A DNA stretch of 64,000 nucleotides from Clostridia bacterium (GTDB lineage Bacteria; Bacillota; Clostridia; Christensenellales; CAG-138): positions 82,152 to 146,151 of the forward strand of contig JAFRRO010000049.1 in the NCBI GenBank assembly GCA_017428025.1, read 5' to 3'. Below are positions 18,997 to 27,316 of the stretch, piece by piece (the first letter of the stretch is position 1; each line of letters opens with the position of its first letter). The notes beneath the pieces were generated by a model that saw only the letters and a list, made by a program, of their open reading frames with translations, was not told where the DNA came from and did no database searches. Made by a program: the position numbers and the translations under genes.

Positions 18997-19968
18997 ATGA
19001 AAATCTATAAAACCGTTCTGTGCGTCATCCTTGTTCTGTTTCTGCTGTTTACGCCGAAGTATTTGGTCTCCGGTGCAAAGCAGCAGTTTGTCGATACGCG
19101 GTTTGTCCGCGATACGAACCGGTACCGCGGTATCGTTACGATGTATCATATCGTGCGTCATCGACCGTATCTCGGAAGTCTCACAAGCTGGCTGCAAAAG
19201 CGGGCGGACGAATACGAAAAGAAGCATCGCGGATCGAGCATCGCCGTGGAGGGAATGAGCGAGGAAACATTCGCGGAACGAATGACGCATGGCAGACGCG
19301 CGGATGCGTACTCGTTCTTCTCGGGTTCTTTGTATCCCGATCTTTTGAAAAGCGTTGAAACGGAAACGTGCGATCTCAGAGAAGGGCTGTTTTGTACGGA
19401 CCGATGCGTTCCGTACTGCTATACGGGGTATGTCAAGCTCGAGCGGAATCCCACCGATTCCGCGCAAAAGACATATTATGCAAACGACGTTCTTGCGGCA
19501 TACCTCGGCGGGGCAGCGGACACCGCGGAAGAACGAAAAGCGGATACGCTGTACCTTGATCTGCGTCGCGCGGGCGATCTGATGCGGTATCAGGACGGAT
19601 TTGCGTCTGCGCAGCTTGACGCAATCGACAACTTCACCGACGCGGTTTGCTGGATCGGAATCGATCGCGATACGGACGCGCAGAAAACGGAGGTTCTTCG
19701 GTCGTTCATTCAATGGCTGCTTTCCGAATCCGCGCAGGAAAAGCTCTCCGCGCTCGGCTTGTTTTCTGTGCGAAGAGACGTTCGGAATACCGCGCCGGAA
19801 GCGATCCTGAAATCGGTTTGCAAGGCGTATCAGACGATCCGAACGGTCGATCCGTTCCTGTGGTACGAGCAGTACGATGCCTTGGCGAAGGACGCCCGAA
19901 ATGCAAGGAACGGGGACGCGGAAGCGCTTGCGCGGTTTCAAAAACGTTTCGAGGAATTGCGCAGATAG
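18997..19968 (+). CDS. exported solute-binding-like protein
   Basis: A 323-residue protein with an N-terminal signal or anchor (KIYKTVLCVILVLFLLFTPKYLV). The later layout, with LTSWLQKRADEYEKKHRGSSIAVEGMS and a C-terminal LRSFIQWLLSESAQEKLSALGLFSVRRDV, resembles family 1 extracellular solute-binding proteins; the latter is like the segment that closes the binding lobe. No permease genes are nearby. I do not recognise a specific substrate. It lies between spoIIA (divergent) and murB. Start ATG 18997 has no clear Shine-Dalgarno; TTGATT (18961-18966) could be part of a weak promoter. Confidence 0.6.
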   Translation: MKIYKTVLCVILVLFLLFTPKYLVSGAKQQFVDTRFVRDTNRYRGIVTMYHIVRHRPYLGSLTSWLQKRADEYEKKHRGSSIAVEGMSEETFAERMTHGRRADAYSFFSGSLYPDLLKSVETETCDLREGLFCTDRCVPYCYTGYVKLERNPTDSAQKTYYANDVLAAYLGGAADTAEERKADTLYLDLRRAGDLMRYQDGFASAQLDAIDNFTDAVCWIGIDRDTDAQKTEVLRSFIQWLLSESAQEKLSALGLFSVRRDVRNTAPEAILKSVCKAYQTIRTVDPFLWYEQYDALAKDARNARNGDAEALARFQKRFEELRR

Positions 19969-19971
19969 GTG

Positions 19972-20000
19972 TTGTATCGCGGAAGATTATTTGATATACT
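19972..20000 (+). promoter_or_regulatory. promoter placed 6 nt before murB
   Basis: TTGTAT (19972-19977), 17-nt spacer, TATACT (19995-20000), then 6 nt and ATG 20007. Predicted transcription start is the A of the start codon. Confidence 0.7.
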
Positions 20001-20006
20001 TAATAC

Positions 20007-20927
20007 ATGGTATGGAGTTTTGCACGCATCCGGAATGAATTGATTGCGCTCGGCGCCGTCGAACACGTTTCGCTGTCCGAACTGACGAGTTTTCACGTCG
20101 GCGGCGACGCGGCTTTGATGCTGCGCCCGCAATCCTACGATGCGCTCAAATGTGCGATCGACCTGTGCAGACAAGCCGGTTTTCCGTTTGTTTTGCTCGG
20201 CAGAGGCACGAACATCCTTGCAAGCGACGACGGATACGACGGACTTGTGATTCGATTCGATACGCCGCTGCATCCGCCGATCTATTTCGGAACGCACGTC
20301 ACGGTCTGCTGCGGAATGTCCCTGATGCAGCTTGCGCGGGAAACGGTTGCGAACGGCCTGTCCGGATTCGAGCGGCTTGCCGGGATTCCGGGTTCTGTCG
20401 GCGGCGCGTGCGCCATGAACGCAGGCGCATACGGCGGCGAGATCAAACAGATTCTGAGACACATTCGCGTCTATCGAGACGGCGTCGATGCATGGGTTGA
20501 CGTCAACGACAGCGATCTTTCATATCGCAAAAGCGCTTTCTCTTTTCCGGAATGTATCGCGCTGGAAGCCGAGTTTGCGCTTTCACCGGACGACGGAACT
20601 GCTGTATCGGTGATGGAAGACTGTATGCGAAAGCGCAGAGAGAAACAGCCTCTGACCGTTCCTTCCGCGGGGAGCACGTTCAAGCGGCCGGCAGGACACT
20701 TTGCAGGCGCACTGATCGAACAATGCGGATTGAAAGGCTATGCGATCGGCGACGCGCAGGTTTCGCCGAAGCATGCCGGGTTTATCGTCAATAACGGTCA
20801 TGCAACGGAACACGAGATCTCTCGGCTGATCCTGTATGTGCAGCAAACGGTACTGGAGCAGACCGGCGTATCTTTGGAGTGTGAAATCAAGCGAATCGGA
20901 AAGGAGGAACCAAAATGCAGCTGCTGA
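20007..20927 (+). CDS. murB: UDP-N-acetylenolpyruvoylglucosamine reductase
   Basis: MurB is the FAD enzyme that reduces UDP-GlcNAc-enolpyruvate to UDP-MurNAc in peptidoglycan synthesis. The 306-residue protein is the short type II form: SELTSFHVGGDAALMLRPQS near residue 23, LGRGTNILASDDGYDG, GFERLAGIPGSVGGACAMNAGAYGGEI near residue 119, PSAGSTFKRPAGHFAGALIE with the catalytic Ser, and AGFIVNNGHAT. The start ATG 20007 gives the normal N-terminus, yet there is no Shine-Dalgarno and the -10 box ends 7 nt upstream, so the mRNA should be leaderless. It heads the murB-rapZ-whiA operon. Confidence 0.97.
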   Translation: MVWSFARIRNELIALGAVEHVSLSELTSFHVGGDAALMLRPQSYDALKCAIDLCRQAGFPFVLLGRGTNILASDDGYDGLVIRFDTPLHPPIYFGTHVTVCCGMSLMQLARETVANGLSGFERLAGIPGSVGGACAMNAGAYGGEIKQILRHIRVYRDGVDAWVDVNDSDLSYRKSAFSFPECIALEAEFALSPDDGTAVSVMEDCMRKRREKQPLTVPSAGSTFKRPAGHFAGALIEQCGLKGYAIGDAQVSPKHAGFIVNNGHATEHEISRLILYVQQTVLEQTGVSLECEIKRIGKEEPKCSC

Positions 20928-21808
20928 TTGTGACCGGCATGAGCGGCGCGGGAAAATCGACCGCGCTGAAATCGCTGGAAGAATACGGTTTCTTCTGCGT
21001 GGACAACCTGCCTTCTCCGATGCTTACGGAGTTCATTATGCTGTGCAAAAGCGCGAACCCGCCGATCGAGCATGCGGCGGTCACGATCGATTCGCGCGAA
21101 AGCCTTCTTTCAAGAAGTCCGGAAATGGTTCTGGAGGAGATTAAAAAGATTGACGTCCCGTATTCGATCCTGTTCCTCGACGCGCGCGACGACGTGCTGA
21201 AACGCCGCTATAACGAAACGAGAAAGCGCCATCCGCTCGGAGAAGCGGGCGAGGCGGAATCCGGCGTGAGCGCGGAACGCAGCTATCTCTCCGCGATTCG
21301 CGACGAAGCCTTATCCTACATGGACACCAGCGATATCGCGGCTAAGGATTTTTCGTCCTTCATCGAAAACCTGATCCCCGATTTCAACGATACGCCGATG
21401 GCGGTCGTGCTGTCGAGCTTCGGCTATAAGCGCGGCGTGCCCGTCGATGCGGATATGGTCGTCGACATGCGGTTTGTCGAGAATCCGTTCTATTACGATT
21501 CGATGCGAAATCTGTCCGGTCTCGATCCGGAAGTACAGGAATTTGTGCTTAATCAGCCGTTTGTGCAGACCTATTTTGACCGACTGGAACAGAACATTCT
21601 CGATATGCTTCCGCTGTTTGAAAAGCAGGAAAAGCATATCCTTCGCGTCTGTTTCGGATGCACAGGCGGCAGACACCGTTCCGTCGCGGCTGCGGAGGAG
21701 ATGGCAAAGCGCTTACGCGCAAAGGGACAGGCTGTTCGCATCTATCATCGCGATATCGTACACGAAGCGCACGACATCGAACAACGGTTTGAAAAGAGGC
21801 AGGAATGA
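20915..21808 (+). CDS. rapZ: RNase adapter RapZ / nucleotide-binding YvcJ
   Basis: A 297-residue P-loop protein of the RapZ/YvcJ family, which binds nucleotides and in Proteobacteria steers small-RNA decay; in Bacillota it is linked with cell-wall metabolism and competence. Walker A is GMSGAGKSTA near residue 8, followed by EEYGFFCVDNLP, LFLDARDDVLKRRYNETRKRHPL and the C-terminal FGCTGGRHRSVAAAEEMA. It overlaps the end of murB by 13 nt with AAAGGAGG as Shine-Dalgarno, and its stop overlaps the whiA start. Confidence 0.96.
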   Translation: MQLLIVTGMSGAGKSTALKSLEEYGFFCVDNLPSPMLTEFIMLCKSANPPIEHAAVTIDSRESLLSRSPEMVLEEIKKIDVPYSILFLDARDDVLKRRYNETRKRHPLGEAGEAESGVSAERSYLSAIRDEALSYMDTSDIAAKDFSSFIENLIPDFNDTPMAVVLSSFGYKRGVPVDADMVVDMRFVENPFYYDSMRNLSGLDPEVQEFVLNQPFVQTYFDRLEQNILDMLPLFEKQEKHILRVCFGCTGGRHRSVAAAEEMAKRLRAKGQAVRIYHRDIVHEAHDIEQRFEKRQE

Positions 21809-22737
21809 GCTTTTCTTCGGAATGTAAGGACGAACTGATCCGGATTCGCGTCAAAAACGAGCAGCAGCGCCTTGCACAGCTGTGCGGAATGACGCTGACC
21901 GCCGGAGGAATTCGGATCTCGAGAAACAAAGCGCTGTTTTACCGGACCGAGAGCATCAACGTCGCAAAGCACATCGCGTCGATGGCGACAAGCCTTTACG
22001 AGATTGATGCGATCGTCGAGGAAAAACAGGTTGAACACCGCAGAACGCCGTTCTACGAGGTCCTGCTTTCCGGGAAGGAAATCGAACGGCTGATGCAGGA
22101 AACCGGCGCTATGGTTCAGAGCGAAACCGGCATGCGCCTCATGACCGATCTGCCGAAAGAACTGTTTACGGACGAAGAGATCGCACGCGCGTTTTTGCGC
22201 GGCTGCTTTCTCGGAAGCGGCAGCTGCGTCGATCCGAAGCGCGGCTATCACCTGGAGCTGATCTTTCGATCTCAGAGCGTCGCGCAGAGCGTTTCGACGC
22301 TTTTGAAAGGGTTCTACATATCGGCAAGAACGTCGGTTCGCAGAAACGATCGCTTTCTTGTGTATCTCAAGGAGGGCGACGACGTCAGCGGCATGCTTGC
22401 ACTGATCGGCGCAAACGTGGCGGCGATGCAGCTTGAGAACGTGCGCGTCGAAAAGGATATGAGAAACTATATCAACCGCACCAGCAACTGCGAAACGGCG
22501 AACCTCGACAAGCAGGTTGTCGCGTCGATCCGACAAAGAGCGGCGATTGCGGCGATCGACCGGCATTACGGACTGCATTCTCTGCCGGCGAGCCTGCAGC
22601 AGGCGGCACAGCTCAGGATGAGCCATCCGGATGCGACGGTTCAGGAACTTGCCGATATGGCTGAAATACAAAAATCGGGCATGTATCATCGGCTGGACAG
22701 GCTGATGAAGCTTGCCGAAGGATTGGAGGACAAGTAA
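21805..22737 (+). CDS. whiA: DNA-binding protein WhiA
   Basis: WhiA combines a degenerate LAGLIDADG endonuclease fold with a C-terminal helix-turn-helix, and affects cell division and chromosome segregation in Gram-positive bacteria. The 310-residue product begins MSFSSECKDELIRIRV, has FLRGCFLGSGSCVDPKRGYHLE near residue 132, NRTSNCETANLDKQV, and the HTH LQQAAQLRMSHPDATVQELADMAEIQKSGMYHRLDRLMKLA at the C-terminus. The order rapZ-whiA with a 4-nt overlap is typical; the gluP/yvcK gene often between them is missing. Confidence 0.97.
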   Translation: MSFSSECKDELIRIRVKNEQQRLAQLCGMTLTAGGIRISRNKALFYRTESINVAKHIASMATSLYEIDAIVEEKQVEHRRTPFYEVLLSGKEIERLMQETGAMVQSETGMRLMTDLPKELFTDEEIARAFLRGCFLGSGSCVDPKRGYHLELIFRSQSVAQSVSTLLKGFYISARTSVRRNDRFLVYLKEGDDVSGMLALIGANVAAMQLENVRVEKDMRNYINRTSNCETANLDKQVVASIRQRAAIAAIDRHYGLHSLPASLQQAAQLRMSHPDATVQELADMAEIQKSGMYHRLDRLMKLAEGLEDK

Positions 22738-23478
22738 ATGCAATACGGAAGATTTGCAAAGTATTACGACGCGATGATGCACGATGTGGATCGCGAAGCG
22801 TGGGCGGATTATCTTGACGGGCTTCTGAAGGAAGCGAACGCGCACGACGTGATGGACTGCGCGTGCGGAACCGGCGCCATGACGATCGCGCTGCACAAGA
22901 GAGGGTATCACGTGATCGGCAACGACGTTTCGCCGGAGATGCTGATGGAAGCGCGCAACAACGCATTCAAGGCCGGAAGCCGTGAGATCATCTTTATCTG
23001 CGAGGATATGCGAAACCTCAAGATTCATAAACCGATCGATGCGCTCATTTCCGTGTGCGACGGCGTCAACTATCTGACGTCTCTCGACGACGTTGAATCG
23101 TTCTTCAAGCATGCCGCGGACTGCCTCAGACCGAACGGCGTGCTGCTGTTCGATATCTCGTCGACCTATAAACTCCGCATCATCCTCGGAAACAATACCT
23201 TCACGGAGGAAACGGATACCTACGCATATATCTGGAAGAATACGTACGACCAGCGGAGCAGACTGTGCGAAATGGACCTGACGTGCTTTGTGAAGGACGG
23301 CGAGCATTACGACCGCTTCTCGGAAAAGCACATTCAGCGCGCGCATTCGGTTGCGGAATTGACTGTACTGCTTGAATCGGCGGGATTTACCGACATCCGC
23401 GCACTGCACGCGTTCTCGAACGAACCTGCGCACGGCAACAGCGAACGCATCCAGTTTGTCGCGCGGAAGGGACTCTGA
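22738..23478 (+). CDS. class I SAM-dependent methyltransferase
   Basis: A 246-residue methyltransferase with motif I VMDCACGTGAMTIALHKRGY near residue 38, motif post-I VIGNDVSPEMLMEARNNA, and motif IV-like IDALISVCDGVNYL. It resembles YqeM-type proteins of unknown substrate. GGAGG precedes the ATG, which directly follows the whiA stop. The adjacent hslO gene begins 1 nt after its stop, so it belongs to the murB-rapZ-whiA operon. The substrate cannot be deduced from the sequence. Confidence 0.85.
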   Translation: MQYGRFAKYYDAMMHDVDREAWADYLDGLLKEANAHDVMDCACGTGAMTIALHKRGYHVIGNDVSPEMLMEARNNAFKAGSREIIFICEDMRNLKIHKPIDALISVCDGVNYLTSLDDVESFFKHAADCLRPNGVLLFDISSTYKLRIILGNNTFTEETDTYAYIWKNTYDQRSRLCEMDLTCFVKDGEHYDRFSEKHIQRAHSVAELTVLLESAGFTDIRALHAFSNEPAHGNSERIQFVARKGL

Positions 23479-23479
23479 C

Positions 23480-24379
23480 ATGCCGGAAGATCTGATCATC
23501 CACGGAATGCTCGAAAACCGGAGCATCCGCTTCGCCGCAATTTCGGGAACGGAAATCGTTCGCACGGCGCAAAGCACGCATCGGCTGTCGCGCGTCGCAA
23601 CCGCGGCGCTCGGTCGTCAGCTTTTGATGACTTCGATTGCCGCAAGCATGATGAAGAACCGCACCGACACGATCACGACAGTCATTGCAGGCAACGGCCC
23701 TTCCGGCAATCTGGTATGCGTCGGAAGAGACGGGGGACTCGTGAAGGGTTACGCAACCGAACCGAAAATCGAACTGCCGCTGCGTGCGGACGGAAAACTT
23801 GACGTGCGCGGCTACATCGGCAACAGCGGCAAGCTGACGGTCATTCGCGATATGGGGCTGAAGGAGCCGTATGTCGGCACCTGCAACCTGATCTCCGGAG
23901 AGATTGCGGAGGACTTTGCCCAGTACTTCACGGCAAGCGAGCAGCAGCCGTCGATCGTCTACCTCGGCGTACACGAAAATGCGGCCGACGGTTTCGTCAC
24001 CGGCGCTGGCGGGCTTTTGATCCAGACGATGCCGAACTGTCCGAACGAGGCGATCGAGCATGTTATGTCGATTGCAAACCGGATCCCGGAACTCGGCGGC
24101 AGACTGTCGGAGGGGGAATCACTGCAGTCGATTCTGGATGATTTGTTTGCGACGCTGGACGTCGAATACACCGATACGAAGCATCCGGCGTTTTCCTGCG
24201 ATTGTACGCGCGATCGTCTGGAACGCGCCCTGCTGTCGATCGGCAAAGAAGAACTGACGAACATTCTGCAGCAGGACGGACAAGCCGAGCTGACCTGCCA
24301 GTTCTGCGAAAAGAAGTATCATTTCGATCGTGAAAACCTTGAGGCGCTTTTACGGGAAGCAACCGCAACGGAGGAGTGA
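23480..24379 (+). CDS. hslO: Hsp33 redox-regulated chaperone
   Basis: Hsp33 is a holdase chaperone activated when its zinc-binding cysteines are oxidised. The 299-residue product begins MPEDLIIHGMLENRSIRFAAISGTEIV; the C-terminal zinc site is visible as CDCTRDRLERAL near residue 236 and CQFCEKKYHF near residue 269 (CxC...CxxC), followed by the usual helical end. Start ATG 23480 was taken because it lies directly after the preceding gene and gives the family N-terminus. Confidence 0.96.
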   Translation: MPEDLIIHGMLENRSIRFAAISGTEIVRTAQSTHRLSRVATAALGRQLLMTSIAASMMKNRTDTITTVIAGNGPSGNLVCVGRDGGLVKGYATEPKIELPLRADGKLDVRGYIGNSGKLTVIRDMGLKEPYVGTCNLISGEIAEDFAQYFTASEQQPSIVYLGVHENAADGFVTGAGGLLIQTMPNCPNEAIEHVMSIANRIPELGGRLSEGESLQSILDDLFATLDVEYTDTKHPAFSCDCTRDRLERALLSIGKEELTNILQQDGQAELTCQFCEKKYHFDRENLEALLREATATEE

Positions 24380-26134
24380 ATGAAGGACGACCGCGATTCG
24401 GGAGTCATCATCCCGTTTCAGCAAAACGCGGCGTTTTACTATCAACGCGGCACGAAATACCTCGCGGAAGAGAAACTCGAATCAGCCGAGCAATATCTCA
24501 GAAAAGCCTATGAGATGGAGCCCGGCCGTTCCGAGTATATGCTGTCATTCGCCGAAGCGCTTCACCGGATGCGCATGTTTGAGGAGAGCCTTTCCGTCCT
24601 TCTGAACTCGCTGTCCGGCGTCGGAGAGCCGACCGGCGAAGTTTTGTTCGGGATCGCATCCAACTTCATGGGACTTGAGGAGTTCTTTGCCGCAAAGCAA
24701 TGCTGCAAGGTATGCCTTGAGAAAGAGCCGAACGGTCCGTATGCCGATCGCGCACTGGACATGCTCGAATTGATCGAGGACGAACCGGAGCTCGAAGCGC
24801 AAATCGGGCTCACGCAGGATGAGGACATTGCGCTGCTGGACGGGATTCATCTTGCGAAGGCGAAGCACTTTTCAATCGACGACGACACCGGACTGAACAT
24901 CCTTCTGAATCTGTCCGAAAAGTACCAGAACAGCGAAATGCTCGACATGGAGATTGCAATGATGCTGTTTACCATGCGCGAGTACGACGAAGCAAAGAAA
25001 CGCCTGTTCAATCTGTTCAAGCGCAACAGCAGGAGCGTGCGCGGCAATGCGCTGCTTGCTTTGATTTATCATGTGCAGAAGCAGGAAACGGAAGCGCTGA
25101 TGCAATCGAAGAAGATTCTGATCGACGAGGACTGCTCGCCGGAGGAGCTCGGTTACTCCGCACCGATTCTGCTGGAGCTGAAAGAATACGACCGCGCGCA
25201 GGAGGCCCTCGAACTGCTGCGGGATTCGCTGCCGTACGATAAAGAGATGCTGCATCAGCTTGCGTTCTGCTATTATGTGCACGGAAAAAAACGCGAAGCC
25301 GAACAGATCTATGAAGACCTTGTCAAGCGAAACGAGTACGACAGCGTTGCATCCTACTATCGCAGGCATATCAAGGAGGACGGGGAAGCCGAATTCAAGC
25401 GCGACTGGTCGATCAACTACGACGTGCCGATTCGCGAAGCTGTCGTGCGTCAGCGCAGAATCCGCGATATCGCAACGGCAGGCGTGGAAGCGCTGCAGAA
25501 AACGTGGGAGAAGGATAAGGAATTCCGTTCCATTTTGATCTGGGCGCTGTACAGTCCGCTATCGCCGTCGCTGCGCGGCACCGCAAAGATGCTGTCGCTC
25601 GTCGAGGATCCGATGGCGGAACGTCTGTTGCGGTCGTTTCTGATCCGGTTCGACCAGACGGACAGCGACAAGCAGTTCATCTTCGGTTTGCTGCTCGGCA
25701 TGGAAGCCAAGCCGCCGTATTCGCTCTACTATCAGGGCGCATGGCAGTACGGCGTCGTATCTCCGATGATGATTCCGGAGCATCTGCCGGTCAGCTACGA
25801 AAGCATTCTGGACATGATCGAATCCTTTGAAGCGTATCTGCATGAAAACGTCGCATTCCGCAAGATCGAAGTTCCGCAGCATCTGAACGACGTTTCCCTG
25901 CGAATCTTTTACTACTATCTGTCCACCTATGAAGACGGCAGATACCCGCACATCACCCGCGAGCAGGAAAACGCGATGGCGGCTGCATTCGTGTTGATGG
26001 GAGTCGGCGCGCTGAATGCGACGACGATTGCGCCGGAAGTCATCTGCGCGACGTATGACGTCTCCGCAAGACGACTGGAGAACGCCATCAAGCGGATCCT
26101 GACAAGGCTGAGCAGAAAGACGGAGGAACAGTAA
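24380..26134 (+). CDS. tetratricopeptide repeat protein
   Basis: A 584-residue cytoplasmic-looking protein with no signal peptide. TPR-like helical pairs are visible from residue 14 onward (FYYQRGTKYLAEEKLESAEQYLRKAYEMEPGRSEYMLSFAEALHRM), again near 190-240 and 265-320 (MLHQLAFCYYVHGKKREAEQIYEDLVKRNEYD). The C-terminal third has no repeat pattern I can name. CGGAGG lies just upstream of the ATG, which abuts the hslO stop. It probably acts as a protein-binding scaffold; its partner is unknown. The next gene, an rRNA-type methyltransferase, starts immediately after it. Confidence 0.75.
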   Translation: MKDDRDSGVIIPFQQNAAFYYQRGTKYLAEEKLESAEQYLRKAYEMEPGRSEYMLSFAEALHRMRMFEESLSVLLNSLSGVGEPTGEVLFGIASNFMGLEEFFAAKQCCKVCLEKEPNGPYADRALDMLELIEDEPELEAQIGLTQDEDIALLDGIHLAKAKHFSIDDDTGLNILLNLSEKYQNSEMLDMEIAMMLFTMREYDEAKKRLFNLFKRNSRSVRGNALLALIYHVQKQETEALMQSKKILIDEDCSPEELGYSAPILLELKEYDRAQEALELLRDSLPYDKEMLHQLAFCYYVHGKKREAEQIYEDLVKRNEYDSVASYYRRHIKEDGEAEFKRDWSINYDVPIREAVVRQRRIRDIATAGVEALQKTWEKDKEFRSILIWALYSPLSPSLRGTAKMLSLVEDPMAERLLRSFLIRFDQTDSDKQFIFGLLLGMEAKPPYSLYYQGAWQYGVVSPMMIPEHLPVSYESILDMIESFEAYLHENVAFRKIEVPQHLNDVSLRIFYYYLSTYEDGRYPHITREQENAMAAAFVLMGVGALNATTIAPEVICATYDVSARRLENAIKRILTRLSRKTEEQ

Positions 26135-27256
26135 ATGGAGTTTATCGCAACCGCCAAGATCGGGCTCGAATCGACCGTCGCTTTTCAACTGCATAAGCTC
26201 GGCATTCTCGATACGGAAACGCTCGACGCGCGCGTGAAGTTTTCCGGCGGATATACGGAAATGACAAAAGCGCTTCTGTGGCTTCGCACCGCGGAGCGCT
26301 TGCTGATGACGGTGGCGGTCTTTCATGCCGATTCGTTTGAAGCGCTGTTCGAACAAACGAAAGCGATTGACTGGAAACGGTATCTGACGCCGAAAACGCG
26401 CATCCATGTCAACGGCAAGAGCGCAAAGAGCACGCTGTTTTCCGTTTCGGACTGTCAGAGCATTGTAAAGAAAGCGATCGTGGAATCGCTCAAAGCGTCC
26501 TATCGCGTACAGACCGTTCCGGAAACCGAAGAGGAAGTCATCATCGAAGTCGGCATCCTGCGCGACGAGGTGACGATCGCGCTCGACTGCTGCGGCGCCG
26601 GGCTCTCGCGGCGCGGATATCGCACCTATAACGTCGCCGCTCCGCTGTCGGAAACGCTCGGCGCAGGACTCATCCTGCTGTCCCGGTTCTTCCCGGATAC
26701 GCCGCTGATCGATCCGATGTGCGGATCCGGCACAATCCCGATCGAAGCGGCGATGATCGCAAACAACATTGCGCCGTCGCAGAATCGAAGCTTTGCTGCC
26801 GAACAATGGCGGTTCATCGATCGGAACCTGTTCGCAACCGCACGCGAAGAAGCCTTGGACCTGCAGAGACACGAAAAGCTTGAGATTCTCGGAAGCGACA
26901 TCGATCCGCATTGCATCGATCTCTGCAAAAAGCACGCAAAGAAAGCGGGCGTTATGGTCAACTGGAATGTGCGTCCCGTTTCGGAGCTTGCGACCGAATG
27001 GAGTCACGGCGTTCTGATCTGCAATCCACCGTACGGAGAACGCTTGTCGGACAAACAGGAGGTCAAAAAACTCTATCGGCAGATGCGAACGGTATTCGAT
27101 CGACTTCCTGATTGGCAGATCAACATCATCACGGCAAGCCGCGAGTTCGAATCCATCTACGGCAAACCGGCGAACCGGCGCAGAAAGCTGTCGAACGGCG
27201 GGATGCCCTGTACCTTGTATCAATTCAATCCGCAGAAAAGCGAAACCAACGATTGA
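26135..27256 (+). CDS. THUMP-domain RNA methyltransferase (RlmL/YpsC type)
   Basis: A 373-residue protein with an N-terminal ferredoxin-like/THUMP part (FIATAKIGLESTVAFQLHKLG; residues 1-160) and a Rossmann methyltransferase domain: PLIDPMCGSGTIPIEAAMIANNIAP near residue 188 (motif I) and the catalytic ICNPPYGERL near residue 293 (motif IV, N-P-P-Y, for exocyclic amino methylation of guanine). It matches the N-terminal half of RlmL and Bacillota YpsC, predicted to make m2G in 23S rRNA. The start directly follows the TPR gene stop. Confidence 0.92.
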   Translation: MEFIATAKIGLESTVAFQLHKLGILDTETLDARVKFSGGYTEMTKALLWLRTAERLLMTVAVFHADSFEALFEQTKAIDWKRYLTPKTRIHVNGKSAKSTLFSVSDCQSIVKKAIVESLKASYRVQTVPETEEEVIIEVGILRDEVTIALDCCGAGLSRRGYRTYNVAAPLSETLGAGLILLSRFFPDTPLIDPMCGSGTIPIEAAMIANNIAPSQNRSFAAEQWRFIDRNLFATAREEALDLQRHEKLEILGSDIDPHCIDLCKKHAKKAGVMVNWNVRPVSELATEWSHGVLICNPPYGERLSDKQEVKKLYRQMRTVFDRLPDWQINIITASREFESIYGKPANRRRKLSNGGMPCTLYQFNPQKSETND

Positions 27257-27287
27257 CGCCGATTTTCGACGTCTTTCTTTTTGCATG

Positions 27288-27308
27288 CTCCCATACGGTA
27301 TATGGGAG
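27288..27308 (+). promoter_or_regulatory. hairpin hiding the Shine-Dalgarno, with a sigma-E-like -10
   Basis: CTCCCATA (27288-27295) pairs perfectly with TATGGGAG (27301-27308). The right arm contains most of the Shine-Dalgarno GGGAGG (27304-27309) of the next gene. CATACGGT (27292-27299), spanning the left arm and loop, matches 7 of 8 positions of the sigma-E -10 consensus; the -35 region (near 27272) is poor. A message started there would lack the left arm. Confidence 0.45.
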
Positions 27309-27316
27309 GGATGTAC

